From the NCBI GenBank assembly GCA_947454695.1, contig CANGMW010000033.1, forward strand, positions 1 to 14,310: a stretch of DNA of 14,310 nucleotides, written 5' to 3'. Below are positions 1 through 5,922 of this stretch, piece after piece. The stretch's first letter is position 1. Each line of letters opens with the position of its first letter. Source of the stretch: Comamonadaceae bacterium. Its GTDB lineage: Bacteria; Pseudomonadota; Gammaproteobacteria; Burkholderiales; Burkholderiaceae_C. The notes below the pieces were generated by a model, which saw only the letters and a list, made by a program, of their open reading frames with translations, was not told the origin of the DNA and did not search any database. The position numbers and the translations under genes are program-made.

Positions 1-426
1 CCACTGTGCAATCCATTCGCCGGGCTGGGCTGACATGTGCAACGCCATATTGGCCCACACCATGTCCACCCCGGCTGATGCCCCTGCGATGGGGGGGCGG
101 CTCCAAGTGCACCAGCGCGCCGGATGCCACCAGGGCTTGTTCACGCGCTTCATGTGGATGCTGCCGGTGACGGGATGGGTCGTCACGGCATATTCAGTCG
201 CCTTGGGGTAACGCGAGCGCAACAAGTGATGCACGGGCTGGTCACTGCTGTCTCTGCTGTTACTGGCCCAACGCGCAAAACTGGCCGGCTGGCGGGTGAT
301 CCAAGACAGGCGCTCTTGCATGCGGCGTTCCACCTCATCATGCAGCCACACCGATTCGGTCTTTCGCAAATGCTGCCAACGCTGTGCCGCGTTCGGGTCG
401 ATGGTGGGGGGTGCCTGGGTGCTCAT
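1..426 (-). CDS. BioC-like SAM-dependent methyltransferase (3' part outside window)
   Basis: The first 142 residues are visible; the frame stays open to the left edge. The start is the ATG at 426-424. The segment DMVWANMALH (residues 121-130) matches the post-motif region of BioC malonyl-ACP methyltransferases (FDLAWSNLAVQW in E. coli BioC), which is the main basis for the call. The N-terminus (IDPNAAQRW, then WLHDEVERRMQERL at 27-40) resembles the Burkholderiales 'BioC-like methyltransferase' that sits head to head with comF. The usual glycine-rich SAM motif I (xDxGxGxG) is absent from the visible part, as I recall is also the case in this comamonad subfamily. It is divergent from comF with a 35-base gap. 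The role could be biotin synthesis or an unrelated methyl transfer; the C-terminal half is needed to decide. Confidence 0.7.
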   Translation of the reverse strand, partial: MSTQAPPTIDPNAAQRWQHLRKTESVWLHDEVERRMQERLSWITRQPASFARWASNSRDSSDQPVHHLLRSRYPKATEYAVTTHPVTGSIHMKRVNKPWWHPARWCTWSRPPIAGASAGVDMVWANMALHMSAQPGEWIAQW

Positions 427-461
427 GGTGGACAAGTGTTGAGCGCGAGTATATTGAGTCC
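427..461. promoter_or_regulatory. Divergent promoter region shared by comF and the BioC-like gene
   Basis: Only 35 bases separate the two divergent start codons. The A/T patch at 448-455 reads TATATT (450-455) on the plus strand and TATACT (453-448) on the minus strand, so both strands offer a good -10 hexamer at nearly the same place. On the plus strand TGGACA (429-434) resembles a -35 box, but the 15-base spacer is short. No convincing -35 was found for the minus strand. The plus-strand hexamer ends six bases before the comF ATG. Confidence 0.4.
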
Positions 462-1160
462 ATGCTGCGCAGATGGCTACAGGGACTTTCGGCGCGCTGG
501 CCCAGCCAGTGCGCTGTTTGCCATGCCTGGCCGGCCCAAGCCGTGTGCGAGGCCTGCGTCACCCGGTTTGCGCAGCCGGTGGCGCGCTGTCGCACGTGCG
601 CCCTGCCCGTGACGGGTGGCGTCATGCAATGCGGCGCGTGCCTGCGCACACCGCCGCCGCTGGATACCTGCCTGAGCGCGGTGTCTTACGACTTCCCTTG
701 GGCAGGCCTCATCACCCACTACAAATTCGGCCACGCGCCGGGCTGGTCGGCCGCGCTGGCCTTGCTGATGCGCAGTGCGCCTTGGGTGGAGCCTGCGCTG
801 GAGCAGGCTGATGTGGTGCTGCCCATGCCCTTGTCGGTGCAGCGCCTGCGCGAACGCGGCTTCAACCAATCGCTGGAATTAGCCCGCCAACTGGCACCGG
901 CCAAAGTCCGGCACGACGTGTTGCTGCGCATCCGCCACACCCCGCCGCAAAGCGCCCTGCCCCGGGCCGAGCGACTGCGCAATGTGCAGGCGGCTTTTGC
1001 GGTGGAGCCGATGTTGGCCCATCTGGTGCGACAGCGCCGGGTGGTGTTGGTGGATGATGTGATGACCAGCGGCGCCTCGCTGTACGCCGCCGCGCAAGCC
1101 TTGCGCCAAGCCGGCGCGGCACACATCACCGGCGTGGTCTTGGCGCGTACCGATTTGTAG
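462..1160 (+). CDS. comF: ComF family phosphoribosyltransferase-like protein
   Basis: 232 residues. An N-terminal zinc-finger region has four CxxC pairs (Cys17/20, 29/32, 43/46, 57/60). It is followed by a type I phosphoribosyltransferase fold whose PRPP-binding loop VVLVDDVMTSGAS lies at residues 194-206. MPLSVQRLRERGFNQS (122-137) is the other ComF hallmark. ComF is needed for uptake of transforming DNA in competent bacteria; its biochemical role is unsettled, and many non-competent proteobacteria keep a copy (GntX). The frame is open 26 codons further upstream, but that extension runs into the divergent gene; the ATG at 462 gives the family's usual MLRRWL-type start. No Shine-Dalgarno is evident, and a -10-like hexamer ends six bases upstream, so a leaderless message is possible. 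It is followed by trmL after 52 bases. Confidence 0.93.
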   Translation: MLRRWLQGLSARWPSQCAVCHAWPAQAVCEACVTRFAQPVARCRTCALPVTGGVMQCGACLRTPPPLDTCLSAVSYDFPWAGLITHYKFGHAPGWSAALALLMRSAPWVEPALEQADVVLPMPLSVQRLRERGFNQSLELARQLAPAKVRHDVLLRIRHTPPQSALPRAERLRNVQAAFAVEPMLAHLVRQRRVVLVDDVMTSGASLYAAAQALRQAGAAHITGVVLARTDL

Positions 1161-1212
1161 ATTCGAAGTTGACGCTCCGAGCAGGCGCCCCGGCAGCGGC
1201 GACAATGCGGGC

Positions 1213-1677
1213 ATGTTCCATATCGTTTTGGTCGAACCCGAAATCCCCCCCAACACCGGCAACGTCATCCGGCTGGCGGCCAACACCGGCTGCCACCTGC
1301 ACTTGGTGGAGCCGCTGGGCTTTTCGATGGACGACAAGCACATGCGCCGTGCCGGCTTGGATTACCACGAGTACACCAGCGTCAAACGCCACACCAATTG
1401 GGACAGCTTCATCGCCTCGGAAAAGCCCGCGCCCGAGCGCCTGTTTGCGCTCACCACGCGGGGCACGCGCCTCGTGCACGACACGCGCTTTCAAACGGGC
1501 GATTGGCTGGTGTTCGGCTCAGAAACCAAAGGCCTGTCAGATGCGGTCCGGGGTTATTTCGGGCCGGACCAAGGCCTCTTGCTGCCCATGCGCGCGGGTC
1601 AGCGCAGCCTGAACCTGTCCAACGCCGTGGCGGTCACGGTGTTTGAGGCCTGGCGGCAAATGGGCTTTCAGGGATGA
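1213..1677 (+). CDS. trmL: tRNA (cytidine(34)-2'-O)-methyltransferase TrmL
   Basis: 154 residues, the family's usual length. This is a SPOUT-class (trefoil-knot) methyltransferase. It starts with FHIVLVEPEIPPNTGNVIR and the LAANTG loop (near residues 22-27) and ends with the knot-forming stretch LLLPMRAGQRSLNLSNAVAV (near 127-146). TrmL uses SAM to 2'-O-methylate the wobble base of tRNA-Leu isoacceptors. It acts in the cytosol as a homodimer. It lies 52 bases behind comF and could be co-transcribed, but it also has its own -10-like hexamer GACAAT (1201-1206) exactly six bases before the ATG and no Shine-Dalgarno. It converges with the MaoC-family gene with four bases between the stops, so no room is left for a separate terminator. 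Confidence 0.95.
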   Translation: MFHIVLVEPEIPPNTGNVIRLAANTGCHLHLVEPLGFSMDDKHMRRAGLDYHEYTSVKRHTNWDSFIASEKPAPERLFALTTRGTRLVHDTRFQTGDWLVFGSETKGLSDAVRGYFGPDQGLLLPMRAGQRSLNLSNAVAVTVFEAWRQMGFQG

Positions 1678-1681
1678 ACGC

Positions 1682-2137
1682 TTAAGGGTAGCGGCGCGCG
1701 ATCGACTCGGCAATGCACACCGGCTTGCTGGTGCCTTCGCGCTCCACGGTGACTTCCCAGCACATCTGCATGCCCTGGTTGTCAATCGGGTCACAGCTCA
1801 GCAGCTTCATGCGCGCGCGCAACTTGCTGCCCACCGGCACCGGGCCCATGAAGCGCACCCGGTTCAGGCCGTAGTTCACGCCCATGCGCGACTCGACCAC
1901 CGTCATCGACGATTCGAAAAACCGGGGCAACAGCGACAAGGTCAAAAAGCCGTGCGCAATCGGCCCGCCAAACGGGCCGGCCTTGGCGCGTTCCACATCC
2001 ACATGAATCCACTGGTGGTCGCCGGTAGCCTGTGCAAACTGGTTGACCTGCTCTTGGGTGATGGTGATCCAGTCACTGACGGCGAGTTCCTGGCCGACCA
2101 GCGGGGGGAATTCCTGCAAGGTTTGAAATGTTTTCAT
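1682..2137 (-). CDS. MaoC family dehydratase ((R)-specific enoyl-CoA hydratase type)
   Basis: 151 residues with a single hot-dog domain. The hydratase-2 motif is clear: ATGDHQWIHVD (residues 37-47) with the catalytic pair Asp40 and His45, then GPIAHGFLTLSLL (58-70) with the conserved HG. Relatives hydrate trans-2-enoyl-CoA to (R)-3-hydroxyacyl-CoA and act in PHA supply, fatty acid or side-chain degradation. The ATG at 2137-2135 was chosen; a -10-like TACATT (2149-2144) ends six bases before it and no Shine-Dalgarno is seen. It lies 55 bases downstream of the TauE-like gene in the same direction, so it could be the last gene of that transcription unit or be separately expressed. The acyl substrate cannot be assigned. 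Confidence 0.9.
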   Translation of the reverse strand: MKTFQTLQEFPPLVGQELAVSDWITITQEQVNQFAQATGDHQWIHVDVERAKAGPFGGPIAHGFLTLSLLPRFFESSMTVVESRMGVNYGLNRVRFMGPVPVGSKLRARMKLLSCDPIDNQGMQMCWEVTVEREGTSKPVCIAESIARRYP

Positions 2138-2192
2138 CCGTGCAATGTACCCAGCGGCTTCGGTGGCGTCTGTCCTGACCGTGACAGCACCC

Positions 2193-2978
2193 TCAACCCT
2201 GCAACGCGTCCCACACCAGCTTGGTGCCGGTCAGAAACAAGCCCAGGTAAATCAGGCGGTAGAACAAAACCATGTTGATGCGCCGCGCCAGCCGCACACC
2301 GATCCACACGCCCAGCGGGGCCAGCGGCAGCAAGACCAGCGAGGTCATCAGGTTGCGCATGTCCAGCAAGCCCAGCCAGGCATAGGGAATCCACTTGGAC
2401 AGGTTGATGAAGAAGAAAAAGAAGGACATGGTGGCGGCGAACACCACCGGCGAGAGCCGCAGGGGAATCACGTAGGCGCTGATGGGCGGGCCGCCGGCAT
2501 GCGCCACAAAACTGGTGAAGCCCGACGCCGCCGTGAGGATGGCGCCCAGCCAGCGCGGCGGGGGCGGCGCGTCGGCCTTAGGTGGGAACAAGAGGCGTTG
2601 CGCCAAAAACAGCAAGGTGAACACACCCACAATGCCGGCCACGATGTGGGGCGCGAGCACGCTGAAGAGCAGCGTGCCAATCAGGGTGCCCAGCAAACCA
2701 AACGGCAATAAAAACTTGAGCAGCGCTTTGTCGTAGTCCCGGCGAAACGCCGCCATGCCCAGCACATCCATCACAAACAGCACCGGCATCAAAATCGCGG
2801 CGGCTTCGGGCACGGTCACGGCCAAGGCCATCAGCGGCACGGCCAAGGATCCAAAGCCCGCACCAAAGCCGCTTTTGCTCACACCCAGGAGCAAGACTGC
2901 AGGGACGGCGACCGCGTAAAAAAACGGGTCGCTGTTGATGGGAAACGACAAAGCGCAGGCGCTCAGAGCACCTGGCAA
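2193..2978 (-). CDS. TauE/SafE family membrane permease (sulfite/anion exporter-like)
   Basis: Up to 261 residues, strongly hydrophobic, with about eight predicted membrane segments in two repeats. The family's two signature regions are present: LLGVSKSGFGAGFGSLAVPL (residues 30-49) in the first half and SFVAHAGGPPISAYVIP (156-172) in the second. Characterised members export sulfite, sulfoacetate or other organosulfur anions, but most have unknown cargo. There is no ATG before residue 50. The start is therefore a non-ATG codon: TTG at 2978 (overlapping the nitroreductase end by 16 bases) or TTG at 2951 (11-base gap). Neither has a strong Shine-Dalgarno, so translation is probably coupled to the upstream gene. 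No sulfur-metabolism gene is nearby to suggest a substrate. Confidence 0.88.
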   Translation of the reverse strand: MPGALSACALSFPINSDPFFYAVAVPAVLLLGVSKSGFGAGFGSLAVPLMALAVTVPEAAAILMPVLFVMDVLGMAAFRRDYDKALLKFLLPFGLLGTLIGTLLFSVLAPHIVAGIVGVFTLLFLAQRLLFPPKADAPPPPRWLGAILTAASGFTSFVAHAGGPPISAYVIPLRLSPVVFAATMSFFFFFINLSKWIPYAWLGLLDMRNLMTSLVLLPLAPLGVWIGVRLARRINMVLFYRLIYLGLFLTGTKLVWDALQG

Positions 2979-3550
2979 GCTTGCGCGAAGCTCAGACGCG
3001 GGTTGCGGTCAAACAGCTTGCTGGTGTCGCCATAACCCAGGTTGATCAGGTAGTTGGCTTGCAAGCGACCGTCGGGGAAGAACTCGGCATTGACTTTGGC
3101 CAGATCGACGCCGCTCATCGGGCCGCAGTCCAGACCCACCGCGCGCGCAGCGACCATGAAATAGGCGCTGCCCAGTGTGCCGTTGCGCGTGGCCGTGCCT
3201 TGGGCCAAACCTGCATTGCCTTCGAACAAGGCTTTGGCGCCGGGGTTGTTGGGGAACACCAGCGGCATGTGCTCAAAAAACTGCGTGTCGGTGGCCACGA
3301 TGACGGTCACCGGGGAGGAATTGGTTTTGTCCACATTGCCCGGGCTCAGGGCAGGCAGCACGCGCGCCTTGGCCTCGGCCGTGGTCAGAAACACATAGCG
3401 GGTGGGCTGGCAGTTCATCGAGGTCGCGCCCATCTTGGCGATGTCGTACACCTCTTGCAACAAGGCGGCAGGAACCGGCTTGTCCTGGAAACCATTGGCG
3501 GTGCGTGCGTTGAAGAACAACTGGTCAAGAGCGGCTTGGGCGATTTTCAT
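2963..3550 (-). CDS. Nitroreductase family FMN oxidoreductase, RutE/malonic semialdehyde reductase-like
   Basis: 195 residues, the usual size for this subgroup. LFFNARTANGFQDKPVP (11-27), AKMGATSMNCQPTRYVF (38-54) and ALSPGNVDKT (67-76) match the RutE/HadB-type nitroreductases, which bind FMN and use NAD(P)H. RutE reduces malonic semialdehyde to 3-hydroxypropionate in pyrimidine breakdown; relatives reduce nitroaromatics or quinones. The ATG at 3550-3548 was preferred to a TTG three codons upstream because it gives the family's MKIAQ-like N-terminus. The other rut genes are absent. The 72-base gap upstream, with a possible promoter, suggests it may be transcribed apart from the operon before it. 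In this setting a quinone-reducing role is possible, but that is inference only. Confidence 0.88.
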   Translation of the reverse strand: MKIAQAALDQLFFNARTANGFQDKPVPAALLQEVYDIAKMGATSMNCQPTRYVFLTTAEAKARVLPALSPGNVDKTNSSPVTVIVATDTQFFEHMPLVFPNNPGAKALFEGNAGLAQGTATRNGTLGSAYFMVAARAVGLDCGPMSGVDLAKVNAEFFPDGRLQANYLINLGYGDTSKLFDRNPRLSFAQACQVL

Positions 3551-3574
3551 GGTGAACAACTTTCAAAAATGAGG

Positions 3575-3603
3575 GCAATAAAAACTCAAAGCAGGATTAT
3601 CAA
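3575..3603 (-). promoter_or_regulatory. Candidate promoter for the nitroreductase-TauE unit
   Basis: The 72-base gap after the Bug-family gene is A/T-rich compared with its surroundings. Reading the minus strand, TTGATA (3603-3598, 5 of 6 to the -35 consensus) is followed after 17 bases by TATTGC (3580-3575, weak -10). This would place transcription start about 15-20 bases before the ATG at 3550. The weak -10 keeps confidence low. Confidence 0.3.
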
Positions 3604-3622
3604 AGATGACGCGCACCCGCCT

Positions 3623-4651
3623 TCACTCGGCGCGGATGTCAGCATCGCGGATCAGGCGCGTCCAGCGCTGCACGTCGCGACGCACCAGGGCGCGGGTTTG
3701 CTCGATGTTCAGTGCCATGGGCTTGCCGCCGGCCTTGCGGAAAATCTCGGCCAGGTCGGGCGCGCTGATGATGCGGGCCAGCTCGGTGCGCAAACGCTCC
3801 AGCACCTCGGGCGGTGTTTTGGCCGGCGCGAAATAACCGAACCACGACTCCAGATCCAGCGCGGCCACACCGGTTTCAGTGATGGTGGGCACGTCCGGGT
3901 GCATGGGGTTGCGCTCGGCACCCGACACCGCCAGCGCCTTGACCGTGCCGGCATCGACCTGCACGCGCGCGGTGGACGACAAATCAAAAAACAAATCCAC
4001 GCGGCCACCGAGCATGTCCTGGTAGGCCGCCTGCGCGCCCCGGTAGGGCACGTGCACGATGTCCACACCGGCCACATGCCACAGCGCAGCGGCCAGCACA
4101 TGCTGGCCCGAGCCGTTGCCGGCGGAGGCGTAGGTGAGCTTGCCGGGGTTGGCTTTGGCGTAGGCCACCACGTCTTTCAAGTTGGCAAAAGGCAAATCCT
4201 TGCGCGCCATCAGCGTGTAGCTGTAGCTCACCGCCAAACCGACCGGCTCAAAGTCGCGCAGGCTGTCGTATGACAGGTTGCGGTACAGGCCCATGTTCAA
4301 GACCAGGTTAGAAACCGAGCCCATCAGCAAGGTGTAGCCATCAGTCGCGGCCTTGGCGGCCATGTCGGTGCCCACCAAAGTGCCTGAGCCGGGTCGGTTT
4401 TCCACCACCACACCTTGACCCAGCGCTTTGGCCAGGCGGTCGCCCAGCAAGCGGGCAACAAAATCAAAGCCACCGCCTGGCGGCTGCGGCACGATGACGC
4501 GCAGGGCGCGGCTCGGGTAACTTTGCGCGAACGCCGGCAGGGACAAGCTGCTCAGACTGGTGAGACCGGCAATGGACGCCAGCACGGTGCGGCGTGAAAG
4601 TGCAAGCGCAGGAAGCACGGGAAGCGCGCGCGGGGTGACAGGGCGGTTCAT
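3623..4651 (-). CDS. Bug family (tripartite tricarboxylate type) periplasmic substrate-binding protein
   Basis: 342 residues. The N-terminus carries a twin-arginine export motif SRRTVL (19-24), a hydrophobic stretch, and a likely cleavage after AFA (40-42). The mature part has Bug-family marks: YPSRALRVIVPQPPGGG, then VENRPGSGT and GTDMAAKAATDGYTLLMGS, and later the HVPYRGAQAAYQDMLGGRVD segment. Bug proteins bind carboxylates, aromatic acids or amides in the periplasm and may feed TctAB membrane proteins or act as sensors. No TctA or TctB gene is visible, so this is an orphan, as is common in Burkholderiales. The ATG at 4651 was chosen because it starts one base after the stop of the NTF2-like gene (TGAGATG) and yields the signal peptide; GGAG lies seven bases upstream. 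The open frame further upstream overlaps the NTF2-like gene and was not used. Confidence 0.92.
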   Translation of the reverse strand: MNRPVTPRALPVLPALALSRRTVLASIAGLTSLSSLSLPAFAQSYPSRALRVIVPQPPGGGFDFVARLLGDRLAKALGQGVVVENRPGSGTLVGTDMAAKAATDGYTLLMGSVSNLVLNMGLYRNLSYDSLRDFEPVGLAVSYSYTLMARKDLPFANLKDVVAYAKANPGKLTYASAGNGSGQHVLAAALWHVAGVDIVHVPYRGAQAAYQDMLGGRVDLFFDLSSTARVQVDAGTVKALAVSGAERNPMHPDVPTITETGVAALDLESWFGYFAPAKTPPEVLERLRTELARIISAPDLAEIFRKAGGKPMALNIEQTRALVRRDVQRWTRLIRDADIRAE

Positions 4652-4652
4652 C

Positions 4653-5270
4653 TCAACGCTCCAGCTGTTGACCGGCCAGCCAGCGCGCACCGCGCTGGTA
4701 CAGCTCGTCGACCACCGGTCCTTTGAGCATGGGCATGTCCATCTTGACCTTGTAGCCGATGCGGGTCTGGATGTAGGCCAGGTGCCGGTAGCCTTCGGGG
4801 AACGTAGCCAGCGCTGCGGTGTCGAGCTTGAGCACGGCGGTGGAGTCCACCGGGTCGATGCGGTCCTTCTCGTAAATCGGCTGGCGGTGCAACAGCTTCC
4901 ATTGGCCTTCGTGCTTTTGCACAAAGTCATAGAAGCGGCCGGTGCACACCACGTCGCACAGCACCGGACCGTCGGCGCCTTCGACCATGCCGCGCTGCGA
5001 AATCGTCATCTTGGTTTGCGCAATCGCGCGGTCACCCGCCACCTCGATGGCCGAGCCGCCCAGGAAATGCAGAATGCTCACGCCCTTGGCCCAGCCTTCT
5101 TGCGTGACGCGGATGAACTCCGCAAACGGCCCCTGAAACCAGGTCGCCATCATCACGCCTTCGGGGTGCCACACCGTGGCAAAGCGCGTCCAGTCACCGG
5201 CATCACGCCACACCGCCCAGCGCTCCACCATCTGGCGAATCAGCTGTTCATCTTGCATCGAATTGCTCAT
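4653..5270 (-). CDS. NTF2/SnoaL-like protein with C-terminal extension
   Basis: 205 residues. The first ~135 form an NTF2-like alpha+beta cone: a helical start (EQLIRQMVERWAVWRDAGDW, residues 8-27), TVWHPEGVMMATWFQG (32-47), SILHFLGGSAIEVAGDRAIA (65-84) and a terminal strand QWKLLHRQPIYEKD (123-136). About 60 further residues extend beyond the usual domain and have no motif I recognise. The fold includes ring-hydroxylating dioxygenase beta subunits, polyketide cyclases (SnoaL), ketosteroid isomerases and scytalone dehydratase, so a small-molecule isomerase, cyclase or dehydratase is plausible, but no catalytic residues can be assigned safely. The start is well supported by AGGAGA five bases before the ATG. 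It is coupled to the Bug-family gene by a one-base gap. Confidence 0.85.
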   Translation of the reverse strand: MSNSMQDEQLIRQMVERWAVWRDAGDWTRFATVWHPEGVMMATWFQGPFAEFIRVTQEGWAKGVSILHFLGGSAIEVAGDRAIAQTKMTISQRGMVEGADGPVLCDVVCTGRFYDFVQKHEGQWKLLHRQPIYEKDRIDPVDSTAVLKLDTAALATFPEGYRHLAYIQTRIGYKVKMDMPMLKGPVVDELYQRGARWLAGQQLER

Positions 5271-5275
5271 CAGTC

Positions 5276-5281
5276 TCTCCT
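5276..5281 (-). promoter_or_regulatory. Ribosome binding site of the NTF2-like gene
   Basis: AGGAGA on the minus strand, five bases before the ATG at 5270. It fixes the start and shows independent ribosome entry within the operon. Confidence 0.75.
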
Positions 5282-5289
5282 GCGAAATT

Positions 5290-5592
5290 TCAGTTCACCG
5301 CGTAGTCCACCTGATGGCGGGCGGTGCGTAAATCGGCCAGCTCACGCTTGACACGCAAGTGCTCGGGGTGCGAGCCATACGCGTCCAGCGCGGCCTGCGA
5401 TTCAAATTCGGAATACAGCACCACATCGCAGGCGTAATCGATGCGGCTGGAGTCCACACCGATTTCCAGATGGATCAAGCCCGGAATCTGACCGCGCAGG
5501 CTCTCAAAGCTGCGCTGCAAATTCGCAATGGCTTGCGCTTTTTCAGCCGGTGTGTCCCCGCGGACATTCCACATCACGATGTGTCGGATCAT
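5290..5592 (-). CDS. Dabb (stress-responsive alpha/beta barrel) domain protein
   Basis: 100 residues, a single dimeric ferredoxin-like Dabb domain. The start MIRHIVMWNVRG is diagnostic, as is a middle IPGLIHLEIGVD (36-47) and YACDVVLYSEFESQAALDAYGSHPEH (53-78). The family forms dimeric barrels. It includes plant olivetolic acid cyclase and many bacterial proteins of unknown function that sit in aromatic or polyketide gene clusters. It lies 13 bases downstream of the YciI-like gene and 19 bases upstream of the NTF2-like gene, without a strong Shine-Dalgarno. Its place in a ring-cleavage operon suggests action on a reactive aromatic or ring-opened intermediate, but no enzymatic role is shown by the sequence. 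Confidence 0.9.
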   Translation of the reverse strand: MIRHIVMWNVRGDTPAEKAQAIANLQRSFESLRGQIPGLIHLEIGVDSSRIDYACDVVLYSEFESQAALDAYGSHPEHLRVKRELADLRTARHQVDYAVN

Positions 5593-5605
5593 GCGTACTT
5601 TCGTC

Positions 5606-5908
5606 TCAAGCGGTTGGGAAACCCGCCTTTTGCGGCCACAGGTTCACAAAGGCATGCACCGTGGTGCTGGCATACAAACCCGCCTTGGTGAAAGGCTCCT
5701 CGGCCAGCCAGGCGTGTGCTGCGTCACGGCTGGAGAAGTCGATCGCCAGCAGACTGCCCAGCATGGTCGTGCCGTCGTCTTTGGTAAAAGGGCCGGCAAA
5801 GGCCATGCGGTCAGCCACTGCCGACAGGTAAGCCTTGTGCTCGGGGCGCACCCGCTGGCGCAAGGCCTCATGGTCGGGCTTGTCAATCAGGATGAAAGTG
5901 AAAATCAT
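5606..5908 (-). CDS. YciI family protein (possible hydroxyquinol-pathway enzyme)
   Basis: 100 residues, the whole YciI ferredoxin-like fold. Family marks are RPEHKAYL (21-28, with conserved His24), FAGPFTKDDG (37-46), GSLLAIDFSSRDAAHAWL (51-68) and EPFTKAGL (71-78). Most YciI proteins are uncharacterised. A well-studied member is TftG of Burkholderia cepacia AC1100, which dehydrochlorinates 5-chlorohydroxyquinol in 2,4,5-T degradation and uses a His-Asp pair. Asp9 and His24 are candidates here, by analogy only. The ATG at 5908 was chosen because it gives the normal MIFTFILID start; the longer open frame adds 16 residues unlike the family. It lies 14 bases behind the ABC binding-protein gene and shares the operon with a hydroxyquinol-type dioxygenase. 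Confidence 0.9.
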   Translation of the reverse strand: MIFTFILIDKPDHEALRQRVRPEHKAYLSAVADRMAFAGPFTKDDGTTMLGSLLAIDFSSRDAAHAWLAEEPFTKAGLYASTTVHAFVNLWPQKAGFPTA

Positions 5909-5922
5909 GGGGTGTTGCTCGC

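Noticed and set aside
2981..4273. 430-codon open frame on the plus strand opposite the nitroreductase and Bug genes
   Set aside because: It spans two well-recognised minus-strand genes, is rich in His, Gln, Arg and Gly as antisense frames of GC-rich genes are, and shows no domain.
4652..4930. 93-codon upstream extension of the Bug-family frame
   Set aside because: It lies inside the NTF2-like gene in another frame and would bury the twin-arginine signal peptide. The ATG at 4651 fits a one-base coupling.
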